Assembly: GCA_021647715.1 (NCBI GenBank)
Contig: JAKIUE010000004.1
Location: forward strand, 1 to 48,715
Direction of reading: 5' to 3'
From: Sulfurovum sp.
Lineage (GTDB): Bacteria > Campylobacterota > Campylobacteria > Campylobacterales > Sulfurovaceae
Length of the DNA stretch: 48,715 bases
In this document: piece by piece, positions 8,503 to 19,081 of the stretch
How the letters are laid out: every line of letters begins with the position of its first letter
Numbering within the stretch: the stretch's first letter is position 1
The notes under the pieces: generated by a model
The model's database searches: none
What the model was told of the DNA's origin: nothing
What the model saw: only the letters and a program-made list of their open reading frames with translations
Position numbers and translations under genes: made by a program

Positions 8503-8611
8503 AAATTTTTAGCTTAAAATTTACTTAAATTATAGTTTTGGGTGCTTTTGTAACGTCTGTAGGTTAGATTTTATCGAATAGACTAAAACTGCATGTTGGA
8601 TAATATTGAAC

Positions 8612-9715
8612 CTACAAGGACAAGCCATAAATCTCATGATACGTTTTCATCGCATAGCGGTCAGTCATGGCTGCAATGTAGTCTGCAATAACACGCTCCT
8701 CTTTACGCACTTCAATAAGTTCTTTTTGGTGAGGAGGGAGAAGGTCATTGTCTTCTCTAAATGCCCTGTACAGTCCTTTAATACATTGCTTTCCTGCATA
8801 CATTTTACGGGCTATTTTTTCATGTTTGTAGAGTTTTTTGAGCAAAAGTTTTTTGAGTACTTTAAGCTGTGTCGCTGTCGCTTTTGAAAAACCTACAGGG
8901 AGCTTCTCTTTGGCGTCTAATGTTGTACATATAGGCGTATCTTGACGGTACATTTGTGCACCATTTTTTGAATTTTCTATAAAATCTTCTACAAGCAACT
9001 TAATAAGTCCTGCTACAAAACGGTGACGGTAGAGTTTTTCGCCTCTTTGTATACCTTCTTTTTGTACCATCTCATCGACACGCAAACATAAAGGGTCTTG
9101 TAGTAAATCATCAAAAGTAATAAGTCCATACTTGATGCCATCATCTATGTCATGTGAGGTATAAGCTATCTCATCTGCATGGTCTACTACCATTGCTTCC
9201 AGGCTAGGGTGCTTGTCTAAATTAAAACGAATATCTAGTCCATCTAAAAAAGGTTTCTTATAAGGGTATGAGTGCTTTAGTACCCCTTCAAGTGTAGCAA
9301 ATGTAAGGTTAAGTCCCTCAAAGTCTTTGTATCGTTTTTCCAACTGAGTCAGTACTCTAAATGACTGAAAATTATGCTCAAAGCCTAGAGGTCTCCCATC
9401 TTCTTTTAATAACTTGTCCAACTCGTCTCCACCTACATGACCAAAAGGAGTGTGTCCTAAATCATGAGAAAGGGCTATCACTTCTGCTAGTGTTTCGTTA
9501 ATTTCTAACATACGAGAAAGTGTACGCGCAATTTGTGAGACTTCTAGTGAATGGGTAAGCCTTGTACGGAAATAATCTCCTTCATGGTTAAGAAAAACTT
9601 GTGTTTTATACTCTAAACGTCTAAATGATGAACAGTGTAAAACACGGTCTCGGTCTCTTGCATAAGGGTCTCTAAAATCTTCTTCAAAAGTAAAAAATCG
9701 TTCGTTTGGTTTCAC
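8612..9715 (-). CDS. dgt: Deoxyguanosinetriphosphate triphosphohydrolase-like protein
   Basis: 'RDRVLHCSSFRRLEYKTQVFLNHEGDYFRTRLTHSLEVSQIARTL…ALSHDLGHTPFGHVGGDEL', HD-domain dGTPase. Confidence 0.93.
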   Translation of the reverse strand: MKPNERFFTFEEDFRDPYARDRDRVLHCSSFRRLEYKTQVFLNHEGDYFRTRLTHSLEVSQIARTLSRMLEINETLAEVIALSHDLGHTPFGHVGGDELDKLLKEDGRPLGFEHNFQSFRVLTQLEKRYKDFEGLNLTFATLEGVLKHSYPYKKPFLDGLDIRFNLDKHPSLEAMVVDHADEIAYTSHDIDDGIKYGLITFDDLLQDPLCLRVDEMVQKEGIQRGEKLYRHRFVAGLIKLLVEDFIENSKNGAQMYRQDTPICTTLDAKEKLPVGFSKATATQLKVLKKLLLKKLYKHEKIARKMYAGKQCIKGLYRAFREDNDLLPPHQKELIEVRKEERVIADYIAAMTDRYAMKTYHEIYGLSL

Positions 9716-9780
9716 AAATATATCCTTGAATATTGCTCTAAAAATTCTTTGTTATAATTATAGCAATATAAAAAGGCAGA

Positions 9781-10623
9781 GTGATGAAAAAGATAGAGAA
9801 ATATCATATAGCATACGAAAAACCAAAAGTCACACTCTTACAAGATTCTGGTCTTGGTGTTGCAGAGATAGCAGCAAGAACTTGCTATGACTCTTTTGAG
9901 AACTCAGAAAATGTCTGTGTTCAAGAAGCAATGACCTCTATGGACAAAGATGCCATTAACAACATAGAAGACTCTGACTTACTCTCCAACCTAGCTTGGG
10001 TACACCACCATCACTCCATCATAGAACATGCGACACTAAGTTTTTTGGTGCAAGGTACGAGTAGGGGGGTATTACAAGAACATGCCCGGCACAGACTGCA
10101 AGCCATATCTGTTCGTAGTACACGGTACACGATGTCTTCTGTCATAAATGCTTTTACAGCTTCACTTGAAGATGATGATGGTTTTTCTTTTTTCTTAAAC
10201 ACTGTACTCACGCTAAACCTTTTTGTTATTACAGATACTGCTTACCTAGAAATAGAAATACGTGCCATTTATGACAAATTTATGTTCCAATACAAACGCA
10301 ACCCCGAATTCCTTAAAGATGCTGTAGCAAAATCATCTTTGCCTTTTGTAGAGACATTTAAAGGTGATGCAGAAGCTCTTTTTACTGCTTTAGAAAATGG
10401 AAAGAAAAAACGAAATGTAGGCGATGGGTTTAAACATATTGTCTCAGACAACTGGAAGGTAGATATGGTCGTTACCTTTAACATACGCTCCTTAAAAAAC
10501 TATTTTGACTTACGTGACTCAGGTGCTGCCTGGTTTCAGATACAATGGCTAGCCGAAGAGATGAAAAAAGTTACGCCTATAAAATACTTAAAACTTATAG
10601 ATAAAAAATACAAAAGCACTTAA
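9781..10623 (+). CDS. thyX: FAD-dependent thymidylate synthase ThyX
   Basis: ThyX signature RHRX7S (RHRLQAISVRS) and 'HHHSIIEHATLSF'. Confidence 0.92.
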   Translation: MMKKIEKYHIAYEKPKVTLLQDSGLGVAEIAARTCYDSFENSENVCVQEAMTSMDKDAINNIEDSDLLSNLAWVHHHHSIIEHATLSFLVQGTSRGVLQEHARHRLQAISVRSTRYTMSSVINAFTASLEDDDGFSFFLNTVLTLNLFVITDTAYLEIEIRAIYDKFMFQYKRNPEFLKDAVAKSSLPFVETFKGDAEALFTALENGKKKRNVGDGFKHIVSDNWKVDMVVTFNIRSLKNYFDLRDSGAAWFQIQWLAEEMKKVTPIKYLKLIDKKYKST

Positions 10624-10632
10624 GGTAAAACA

Positions 10633-12336
10633 TTGCATAATTTAAAAACAATACTTATATTAATCTTCTTACAAAGCACCCTCCTTCAAGCACTTAGTGT
10701 CGAGAGTATTTCAAGTCATATAGAGAACTCCTTAGATACTCGCTTAAAAGGACAAAATAAAAATATCGTAAAACATCTTTATAAAAAATCTACTAATACC
10801 CCTATTTGGATAGGTTCAAAGAACACAACAAAACTAACCCAACTTATAGCCGTGCTAAAAAATCCACTTTTTAATTACAAAAATAAAACATTTGATCAAA
10901 AAGCTATTGGACGTCTATTTTACATGTTAGATAATGGACAAATAAAAGCAAATAAAAAATCTGCAGTATATGCAAGACTTGATCTTATGCTCAGTAATTC
11001 ATATATTCGTCTCATACGTTTTATAGTCCAAGGAGATGTAGACTGGAAGCTCGTACAGAAAAAATTAAAAAGTCTTGAACAAACAGAAGGTATAAACTCA
11101 CGTTGGGAAATGGTTCCAAAATCATTCCCTACAGTAAGTACGCTTACAGAAGCAGCACTTAATGGCAACATAAAAGAATATTTATCTTCTTTACTTCCTA
11201 TGGAGGAACGTTATAGAAAACTGGTAAAGCTTCTTAAAAATTATCGTGTGATGAATAAGTTTCCAAAAATTCCTTATAGTAATAAGGCTTTAAAACTTGG
11301 AGATCGTGCTTCACGTATAGAAAATATAAAAAAACGTCTTCAAATTTCTGGGGATTACCCTAAAGATGTAAAAGTAAATAGTAAATTTGATAAAACACTT
11401 CAAACTGCTGTTATAAATTATCAGAAACGCTATCTCCTTAAAGCTGATGGAAAAATAGATAAAACAATGACCTATTATCTTAATCAGCCTGCAAAGAAAA
11501 ATATTCAGGCCATTATTACTAACCTTGATAAAACAAAACTTTATCCTAAACGCTTTGAATCAGAACATATTGAGGTAAATATTCCAGATTTTAATCTTCG
11601 CTATTACAGAAGCAATGATATCATAATGAAAATGGGTGTGGTTGTAGGTAGAATAGATAGACCTACACCTCTTTTTTCTAATAACATAAAATATATGGTT
11701 CTTAATCCTACATGGACTATACCTGATAGCCTTATCAAACGTGATCTCATTCATGTTCTTAGAGAAAACCCTATGTATTTAGAAGAGAACAATATACGTG
11801 TATACAAAGGACAAAAAGAGATTCAAGTCACTCAAAAGATGTTAGATCCATATGAACATAGTAAAAAGCGTGTGCCTTACCGTTTTGTCCAAATGCCTGG
11901 TGATACTAATGCACTTGGTCGTGTAAAGTTTATGTTTCCCAATAAATATGCCGTCTATCTTCATGATACAGACAATAAGTCTTTACTTAATCGTAGATAT
12001 AAAATCTACTCTTCAGGATGTATGCGTGTAGGAAAACCTTTTGAGCTTGTAGATACCCTTTTGGAACATGTTAGAGGTTCATACTCTCAAAGTAAAATAG
12101 AAAGTATACTTGAAAGCAATAAACCAACAACTATTAAACTCTCAAAACCAATCCCTGTACATATACTCTATTTTACAGTCTATGAGGAAGATGGATTGGC
12201 TTACTTTAAAAATGATATTTATCTTTATGACAAAATCATAGAAGAGTCTGTAGTAGGGCGTAAAAAAAGTACCTTTTCCGTGCCTAAAAAGCGTATGATT
12301 TCTGTAAAGAAACAAGGAAAAGCACTCTCCAATTAA
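10633..12336 (+). CDS. L,D-transpeptidase, YcbB/LdtD-like (signal peptide, PG-binding domain, YkuD domain)
   Basis: 'VYLHDTDNKSLLNRRYKIYSSGCMRVGKPFELVDTLL' YkuD active-site Cys motif; upstream PG_binding_1-like region. Confidence 0.88.
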   Translation: MHNLKTILILIFLQSTLLQALSVESISSHIENSLDTRLKGQNKNIVKHLYKKSTNTPIWIGSKNTTKLTQLIAVLKNPLFNYKNKTFDQKAIGRLFYMLDNGQIKANKKSAVYARLDLMLSNSYIRLIRFIVQGDVDWKLVQKKLKSLEQTEGINSRWEMVPKSFPTVSTLTEAALNGNIKEYLSSLLPMEERYRKLVKLLKNYRVMNKFPKIPYSNKALKLGDRASRIENIKKRLQISGDYPKDVKVNSKFDKTLQTAVINYQKRYLLKADGKIDKTMTYYLNQPAKKNIQAIITNLDKTKLYPKRFESEHIEVNIPDFNLRYYRSNDIIMKMGVVVGRIDRPTPLFSNNIKYMVLNPTWTIPDSLIKRDLIHVLRENPMYLEENNIRVYKGQKEIQVTQKMLDPYEHSKKRVPYRFVQMPGDTNALGRVKFMFPNKYAVYLHDTDNKSLLNRRYKIYSSGCMRVGKPFELVDTLLEHVRGSYSQSKIESILESNKPTTIKLSKPIPVHILYFTVYEEDGLAYFKNDIYLYDKIIEESVVGRKKSTFSVPKKRMISVKKQGKALSN

Positions 12337-12342
12337 GCCTTT

Positions 12343-12831
12343 TTATGATGTTTTCTTTTTACGCATTTTTACTCTCTGTAGATGCGTAAGTGCTATGGCC
12401 ATTGCATCTGTGATATCTAGTGGTTTTATCTCTTTTTTAATCCCAAACAATCGTTTTACCATAAAAGCCACTTGTTCTTTAGTGGCCTTTCCATTTCCCG
12501 TAACTGCTTTTTTAACTTGTAATGCCGTGTATTCATGGAAATACCCTATCTCTTGAAGTACTTTTAAACACAAGGCTCCTCTAAATTGTGCCAATTTAAT
12601 CACTGATTTTGGATTGTATGCAAAAAATATGTCTTCTATAGCTACTTCGTCTACAGAATGTGTCCTTAAAATAAGGTCTATCCCCTCTACCATCTCAACC
12701 ATTTGGGCTTGTAACTCTTTTTCTTTCATTTTAAGTAAACCTGCTTCAATTAATGAGAAGTTTTTTCCATCCCAATTTATGATACAATAGCCTAAATTAC
12801 GGCTTCCTGGGTCAATTCCTAATATTTTCAT
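12343..12831 (-). CDS. ruvC: Holliday junction endodeoxyribonuclease RuvC
   Basis: '[20 protein letters not shown]…[25 protein letters not shown]…[13 protein letters not shown]'. Confidence 0.95.
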   Translation of the reverse strand: MKILGIDPGSRNLGYCIINWDGKNFSLIEAGLLKMKEKELQAQMVEMVEGIDLILRTHSVDEVAIEDIFFAYNPKSVIKLAQFRGALCLKVLQEIGYFHEYTALQVKKAVTGNGKATKEQVAFMVKRLFGIKKEIKPLDITDAMAIALTHLQRVKMRKKKTS

Positions 12832-12925
12832 TCACACCTTTGTTCACATAGTGAATAAAGTATTCACTTCTGTTTAATGACGCTATTTTAGCTGAATTTA
12901 GATAAAATCATAAAAGTTATTCACA
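12828..12925. promoter_or_regulatory. Candidate oriC (upstream part): cluster of DnaA-box-like sites
   Basis: TCATTCACA 12828-12836, TTGTTCACA 12840-12848, reverse TTTATTCAC 12851-12859, GTATTCACT 12860-12868, TTATTCACA 12917-12925; upstream of dnaA at a divergent strand switch. Confidence 0.7.
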
Positions 12926-12975
12926 TATACATTTGAAACATCCATATTAGGTGAAAAAATAGATAAGGTAAACCC

Positions 12976-14298
12976 ATGAATATCGGACAAAAAGTACTTT
13001 CTTCCCTTAAAAAAGAGATTAGTGAAATAGACTATAATCGTTATATACAAAAGTTAGTATATGACAGTAAAAATTCTAGATCAAATATAGTTTATTTTAC
13101 TGCACCAAACATGATTATTGCTAAATGGGTAAAAACAAAGTATGCAGATAAAATATCTCATCTTTTTGAGCTACAAAATGAAGTAAAACCTGAAATAGAA
13201 ATTATTATAGGGAAAATAAAAAAACAACCTAATACTAAAGTTGTAGCTGAGAAAAGCAGTGCAAAAAGTACCTTTCTTAATCCTTCACATACTTTTGATA
13301 GTTTTATTGTAGGTGATTCAAATCAATTTGCTTTTACTACTGCAAAATCTGTAGCAGAAAAACCTGGAAAACAGTACAATCCACTTTTTATTTATGGGGG
13401 CGTTGGACTAGGAAAAACACATTTACTTCATGCTATAGGTAATTATCATGTAGATTTAGGAAAAACGGTTATTTATACTACACTTGAACAATTTGTAAAT
13501 AGTTTTACTGCTAGTTTAAAACAACAAACCATGGACAGGTTTAGAGATAAGTTTAGAGAGTGTGATCTACTACTTATAGATGATATACAATTTTTAAGTA
13601 GAAAAGAACAAACGCAAGAAGAGTTTTTCCATACCTTTAATGAACTCTATAATAACAATAAGCAAATAGTCATGACTGCTGACCGTGCTCCAAATAAAAT
13701 AGCTGGATTAGTCGATAGGTTGCGTACACGTTTTGAATGGGGTCTTATGGCAGATATACAACCTCCTGGACTTGAAACTAAAATAGCTATTATCCAGAAA
13801 AAATGTGAACTTGATGGTATCTCATTAAATCCTGAGATTGTTAATTTTATTGCTACGCATATGGGTGATAATATCCGTGAAATAGAAGGAACCATTATTA
13901 AACTTAATGCCATGTCTAACATGCTCAATCAAGAGATTACATTAGATTTTGCACAAAATGCAATTAAAGATCAAATAAAAGAAAAGAAAGAAAATATTAC
14001 CATTGATGATATTGTAAAAATTGTATGTAAAGAACTTAATATTAAACCATCTGATATTAAATCAAAAAAACGTACAAAAAATGTAGTAAGTGCAAGAAGG
14101 ACTGCTATCTATTTAGCAAGAAATCTAACACAGAGTACAATGCCAAAAATAGCCATGCATTTTGGAATGAAAGATCATACTGCAATCTCACATGCAATGA
14201 AAAAAATACATGAAATTATAGATAATGATGAAAATTTTAAAGTACTATTAGAAGAGCTCTCAAATAAAATAAGTAGCAACTCACAAAAAACATCATAA
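12976..14298 (+). CDS. dnaA: Chromosomal replication initiator DnaA
   Basis: 'FIYGGVGLGKTHLLHAIGN', 'LLIDDIQFL', C-terminal 'DHTAISHAMKKI'. Confidence 0.98.
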   Translation: MNIGQKVLSSLKKEISEIDYNRYIQKLVYDSKNSRSNIVYFTAPNMIIAKWVKTKYADKISHLFELQNEVKPEIEIIIGKIKKQPNTKVVAEKSSAKSTFLNPSHTFDSFIVGDSNQFAFTTAKSVAEKPGKQYNPLFIYGGVGLGKTHLLHAIGNYHVDLGKTVIYTTLEQFVNSFTASLKQQTMDRFRDKFRECDLLLIDDIQFLSRKEQTQEEFFHTFNELYNNNKQIVMTADRAPNKIAGLVDRLRTRFEWGLMADIQPPGLETKIAIIQKKCELDGISLNPEIVNFIATHMGDNIREIEGTIIKLNAMSNMLNQEITLDFAQNAIKDQIKEKKENITIDDIVKIVCKELNIKPSDIKSKKRTKNVVSARRTAIYLARNLTQSTMPKIAMHFGMKDHTAISHAMKKIHEIIDNDENFKVLLEELSNKISSNSQKTS

Positions 14299-14352
14299 TG
14301 AAATAAAATTAACCTCTCAAAACTTGAATGAAAAAAAGATATAATTTTATAA

Positions 14353-14431
14353 GTGAAGAAATGTGAATAAGTCTAAAATAAATTTATTACATAAAGTAAC
14401 GATAATACGAGTAGTAAGATAGTTTTTCACA
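14353..14431. promoter_or_regulatory. Candidate second oriC part between dnaA and dnaN
   Basis: tgtgaataa 14362-14370 (reverse TTATTCACA) plus weaker gtgaagaa 14353-14360 and tttttcaca 14423-14431. Confidence 0.5.
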
Positions 14432-14485
14432 CTTTCATGCGATACTACTACTATCTACTAATATTATATAAAATAAGGAAAATCA

Positions 14486-15553
14486 ATGAAGATTAAAGCA
14501 AATAAGCAAATAATAGAATCTATACTTATTAACTTACAACCTTTTTTAGAAAAAAAAGATGCCAGTCAAATTACTTCACATATTTTATTTCAAGTAGAAA
14601 ATAATAAATGTGTCATAAAAGCATCTGATGGAGAAATAGGTTTAAAAATAGTCACTGATAATATTACTATAGAAGCAGATGGAAGTTTTACTGCCAATGG
14701 TAAAAAACTACTTGATATTATACGTATATTAAAAGATGATGAAATCATTTTAGAAATATTAGAAAATACACTTATTATAAAACAAAAGAATTCAAAATTC
14801 AAATTACCAACATTTGATTCAAAATCTTATCCAGATTTTCCATCTATTGAAGATAAACCTAAAATTTCATTAGACTCATTAGCACTTATACAAAATCTTA
14901 AAAAAATATCTCCAGCCATTGACACCAATAATCCAAAATTTGAACTTAATGGTGCATTGATTAATATTAAAAATGATTCAACAGATTTAGTAGGTACTGA
15001 TACTAGAAGATTAGCTATTGCTTCAATTGCAAGCGAAAATACAGAAGAATTATCTCTTATTGTCCCTAAAAAAGCTATATTAGAAATTCAAAAACTATTT
15101 TTAGATCAAATTGATATTTATTTTAATGAGACGAATTTAATAATATCAAATGATAGTTATTTCTTTTTTACAAGACTTATAAATGGTAAATTCCCTGACT
15201 ATCAAAGAATTGTTCCTACTTCTATCAAGCATATGATTACACTTCCAAAAAAAGAAATGATTGAAGCCATTAAAATGATAACAACAATTTCTCAAGAAAT
15301 AAAAATGACTTTACTTTCTAATGCTATCATTTTCAATTCTCTTTCTTCGGACAATGTTGAAGCAAAAACTGAAATAGCATTAGATACAGGCTTAAACGAT
15401 AAATTTGAACTCTCTTTCAATAGCAAATATCTTCTAGATTTTATTTCTCAAATTAATAAAAATGAGTTTGAGATTGAATTTAATGAACCATCACTGCCAT
15501 TTATTGTAAAAGATGATAATTTTATGACAATTATTATGCCAATTGTCATATAA
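14486..15553 (+). CDS. dnaN: DNA polymerase III beta subunit (sliding clamp)
   Basis: 355 aa downstream of dnaA; '[11 protein letters not shown]', '[16 protein letters not shown]'-like segment ([17 protein letters not shown]), C-terminal 'IIMPIVI'. Confidence 0.97.
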   Translation: MKIKANKQIIESILINLQPFLEKKDASQITSHILFQVENNKCVIKASDGEIGLKIVTDNITIEADGSFTANGKKLLDIIRILKDDEIILEILENTLIIKQKNSKFKLPTFDSKSYPDFPSIEDKPKISLDSLALIQNLKKISPAIDTNNPKFELNGALINIKNDSTDLVGTDTRRLAIASIASENTEELSLIVPKKAILEIQKLFLDQIDIYFNETNLIISNDSYFFFTRLINGKFPDYQRIVPTSIKHMITLPKKEMIEAIKMITTISQEIKMTLLSNAIIFNSLSSDNVEAKTEIALDTGLNDKFELSFNSKYLLDFISQINKNEFEIEFNEPSLPFIVKDDNFMTIIMPIVI

Positions 15554-15570
15554 AAAGGAAAAAATTATTT

Positions 15571-17211
15571 ATGAGTGAAAATACAACAAAATATATTTTC
15601 GTTACGGGTGGAGTTCTAAGTTCTTTAGGTAAAGGTATTACTGCTGCTTCAGTAGGAACACTACTTAAGCATACAGGACAACGTGTTGGAGTACTTAAAC
15701 TTGACCCCTACATAAACGTAGACCCAGGAACCATGTCTCCACTTGAACATGGAGAAGTATTTGTTACGAAAGATGGAGCAGAAACAGATTTAGATTTAGG
15801 TCATTATGAAAGGTTTCTTGACACATCACTCACTCAAAATAATAACTTTACTACAGGTCTTGTGTATAAAACAGTTATAGAAAATGAACGTAAAGGTAAA
15901 TACCTTGGAAAAACTATTCAGGTTGTCCCTCATATAGTAAATGAGATAAAAGAACGTATATACAAAGCAGGCGATGGAAAAGATATTCTTATTGTTGAGC
16001 TTGGAGGGACAACGGGAGATATAGAAGGTTTACCTTTTCTTGAGACGATTAGACAAATAAAACATGAACTACCACGTTCACAAGTAATGAATATACATGT
16101 TACTCTTTTACCTTACATAAAAGCAGCAGGTGAGCTTAAAACCAAGCCAACTCAGCATTCGATACAAGAGCTTAGACGTATAGGTATCTCTCCTCATATG
16201 TTAGTGCTTCGAGCAGAAGTACCTGTAAGTTCAGAGATAAAAGATAAAATCGCATTTTCCTGTGATGTAGATATAGAATCTGTTATTGTTGCTGAAGATG
16301 CAGCGACTATTTATAAAGTACCTCTTAACTTTTTAGCACAAGATATTTTAAAACCTATATGTAAACATTTAGAACTTGATAACTGTGAACCAAAAATGGA
16401 TGAGTGGAGTAATTTAGTCAGTAAAATATTAGCACCAAAAAATGAAATGAAAATAGCATTTGTAGGTAAATATTTAGATTTGAAAGAGTCTTATAAGTCT
16501 CTTACTGAAGCACTTATCCATGCTGGTGCCCATTTAGATACAAGGGTGAATATTAAGTGGGTAGACTCTGAAAAAGTAGATGCTGATGGTGCCTTAAAAT
16601 ATTTGAATGATTGTGATGGTATTTTGGTGGCAGGTGGTTTTGGTACACGTGGAGTAGAAGGAAAAATAAAATGTATAGAATACGCTAGGGTAGAAAAAAT
16701 ACCTTTTCTAGGAATTTGTCTTGGTATGCAACTTTCCATGATAGAATTTGCAAGAAATGTACTACATATTGAAGATGCAAATTCTGTAGAATTTGATGAA
16801 AATACGTTAAACCCACTTATCTATCTTATAGATGAGTTTATAGATGCTTCTGGTTCTAAACAAGTAAGAACAAAAACATCACCTATGGGCGGTACCATGC
16901 GTCTTGGTGAGTATGAATGTGAAACAAAAGAGGGTTCAAACCTTAGAATGGCTTACGATGCACCAATGATTTTTGAGAGACATAGACATCGCTATGAAGC
17001 AAATCCTAAATATAGAGATGCATTAGAAAGTAAGGGTATGCAGATAACAGGTGAGTCTCATGGGCTTATAGAGGCCATTGAAGTCGTAGATCATCCTTGG
17101 TTTTTAGGAGTACAGTTTCATCCAGAGTTTACTTCACGTTTGCAAAATGTAAATCCTGCCATATTGGCATTTGTAAATGCTTCATTAGAACATAAAAATA
17201 AAGATGTATAA
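15571..17211 (+). CDS. pyrG: CTP synthase
   Basis: '[27 protein letters not shown]', C-terminal GATase '[20 protein letters not shown]'. Confidence 0.98.
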   Translation: MSENTTKYIFVTGGVLSSLGKGITAASVGTLLKHTGQRVGVLKLDPYINVDPGTMSPLEHGEVFVTKDGAETDLDLGHYERFLDTSLTQNNNFTTGLVYKTVIENERKGKYLGKTIQVVPHIVNEIKERIYKAGDGKDILIVELGGTTGDIEGLPFLETIRQIKHELPRSQVMNIHVTLLPYIKAAGELKTKPTQHSIQELRRIGISPHMLVLRAEVPVSSEIKDKIAFSCDVDIESVIVAEDAATIYKVPLNFLAQDILKPICKHLELDNCEPKMDEWSNLVSKILAPKNEMKIAFVGKYLDLKESYKSLTEALIHAGAHLDTRVNIKWVDSEKVDADGALKYLNDCDGILVAGGFGTRGVEGKIKCIEYARVEKIPFLGICLGMQLSMIEFARNVLHIEDANSVEFDENTLNPLIYLIDEFIDASGSKQVRTKTSPMGGTMRLGEYECETKEGSNLRMAYDAPMIFERHRHRYEANPKYRDALESKGMQITGESHGLIEAIEVVDHPWFLGVQFHPEFTSRLQNVNPAILAFVNASLEHKNKDV

Positions 17212-18802
17212 AAAGTTATCACTTGATAGTTTAGATACACTTTTACAAAATCGTTTTCAAGAGGGTTTTCTCTCTTTAAAAGATCTCCCCAACCCCTCCA
17301 CTTTTAAAGATATGAACAGAGCGACAGAGCGTATAGTACAAGCCATTAAAAATAATGAAAAAATCACTATAGTAGGTGATTATGATGTAGATGGGGTTAC
17401 TTCTACTACACTTATGAGACTTTTTTTTGAAGAGATAGATTACCCTATAGAGTGGATAATTCCTAACCGTTTTCGTGATGGTTATGGACTTTCAGAGAAT
17501 ATTATCCCACAAATACTTGGAACGGATTTAGCGATTACTGTGGACAATGGTATCTCTGCTGTATATGCTGCAAAATTATGTAAAGAAGAGGGCATAGAGC
17601 TTATTATCACGGATCATCATTTATTGGCTCCTGAAGTACCTGAATGTTTTGCTATTATAGACCAGAAGCAAGAGGAGTGTAACTTTCCCTACGCTGATGT
17701 TTGTGGTGCTCAAATAGCATGGTATCTTATAGCCTCACTTAAAAATGCTTTGGGTATTAAGATAAACATGATGTCCTATATGGAACTAGTGGCTATTGCA
17801 ATCATTGCAGATATGATGCCACTTCAGCATATCAATAGAGCTATGGTAGAAGCAGGTCTAAAGGCACTAAATAAAAGCACAAAACCAGCGATAAAAGCCT
17901 TTAAAGAACATGCGCAAAAAGAGATTTTAAATGCAGAAGATATAGGTTTTTTTCTAGCACCATTACTTAATTCTGCAGGACGTATGGAAGATGCTTCTTT
18001 TTCAGTTGACTTTCTAACTTCTACGAACATTTATGATGCTAGAGTGCGTTTGCAACGTTTAATAGATTTTAATACCTTACGTAAATCTACTGAGCAAGAC
18101 CTCACGATTATGGCACTTGAACAGGTGAATATAGATGATGAGGTCATAGTCGTAGAAGGTGAAGATTGGCATGAAGGCGTAGTGGGGATAGTAGCAGCTC
18201 GTGTTGCACGTCATCATGAAAAACCATGTATAGTACTTAGTAATAATGGAGATGGTTTACTCAAAGGAAGTGGTAGAAGTTTTGGCGTGTGTGATTTATT
18301 TGCTATCACAGATAGCTGTAGAGAGTATCTAGAGAAGTTTGGAGGGCATCAAGCAGCCATTGGATTGTCTTTACGTTTAGAAAGCTTAGAAGCCTTTAAA
18401 AATCAACTTCAAAAGAACTATGAAGAACATAATTATATTAAAGAAGAGATAGACCCAGATATTGTAGGTGAAATTTCATTTTCTAAAATCTCTTTTGATT
18501 TAACAAAATGTATAAAAAAGTATGAACCTTATGGTCAAGGAAATCCTACCCCAAAATTTATCTCTAAAAATGTAGAGATACTTCAAGTAGATACTATGGG
18601 TAAAGAGGGAGAACATCTACGATTTTCTTTTCTACAAGAAGGCATAGTTATGGCAGGAGTACAGTTTAAATCACGTGAAATGTATGAAATCGGTAGTAAA
18701 GTGGATGTAATATATACAGTGAATGAAAATCATTTTAGAGGAAATGTTACTTTACAGTTGATGGTTGAGAAAGTAAGGATATGTATTGCTTTAAAAGTAT
18801 AG
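17204..18802 (+). CDS. recJ: Single-stranded-DNA-specific exonuclease RecJ
   Basis: '[18 protein letters not shown]', 'ITDHHL', '[11 protein letters not shown]'; overlaps pyrG end. Confidence 0.95.
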   Translation: MYKKLSLDSLDTLLQNRFQEGFLSLKDLPNPSTFKDMNRATERIVQAIKNNEKITIVGDYDVDGVTSTTLMRLFFEEIDYPIEWIIPNRFRDGYGLSENIIPQILGTDLAITVDNGISAVYAAKLCKEEGIELIITDHHLLAPEVPECFAIIDQKQEECNFPYADVCGAQIAWYLIASLKNALGIKINMMSYMELVAIAIIADMMPLQHINRAMVEAGLKALNKSTKPAIKAFKEHAQKEILNAEDIGFFLAPLLNSAGRMEDASFSVDFLTSTNIYDARVRLQRLIDFNTLRKSTEQDLTIMALEQVNIDDEVIVVEGEDWHEGVVGIVAARVARHHEKPCIVLSNNGDGLLKGSGRSFGVCDLFAITDSCREYLEKFGGHQAAIGLSLRLESLEAFKNQLQKNYEEHNYIKEEIDPDIVGEISFSKISFDLTKCIKKYEPYGQGNPTPKFISKNVEILQVDTMGKEGEHLRFSFLQEGIVMAGVQFKSREMYEIGSKVDVIYTVNENHFRGNVTLQLMVEKVRICIALKV

Positions 18803-19081
18803 TGTTTATGATATTATTTTTTTGGACTTAAACAAGTCTATCCTTAATGTTATTACTAAGTAACATTTAGATATAATAATTAAAATCCCTATAAATTGTT
18901 TTACGTAATATAAGACCAGGTAAAGGTGGAAAATTATAGATAGCAGATACTTTGTTTGTACAAGTTAAACAGGGAGATATTGTTACATATAAATTCAAGG
19001 GAAAACGTTTTATTGTAATTCTATTCTATATGACTTAGTTTAGGCTCCGAATTACTTTTATAAAGCTAACATAGGTAACTA

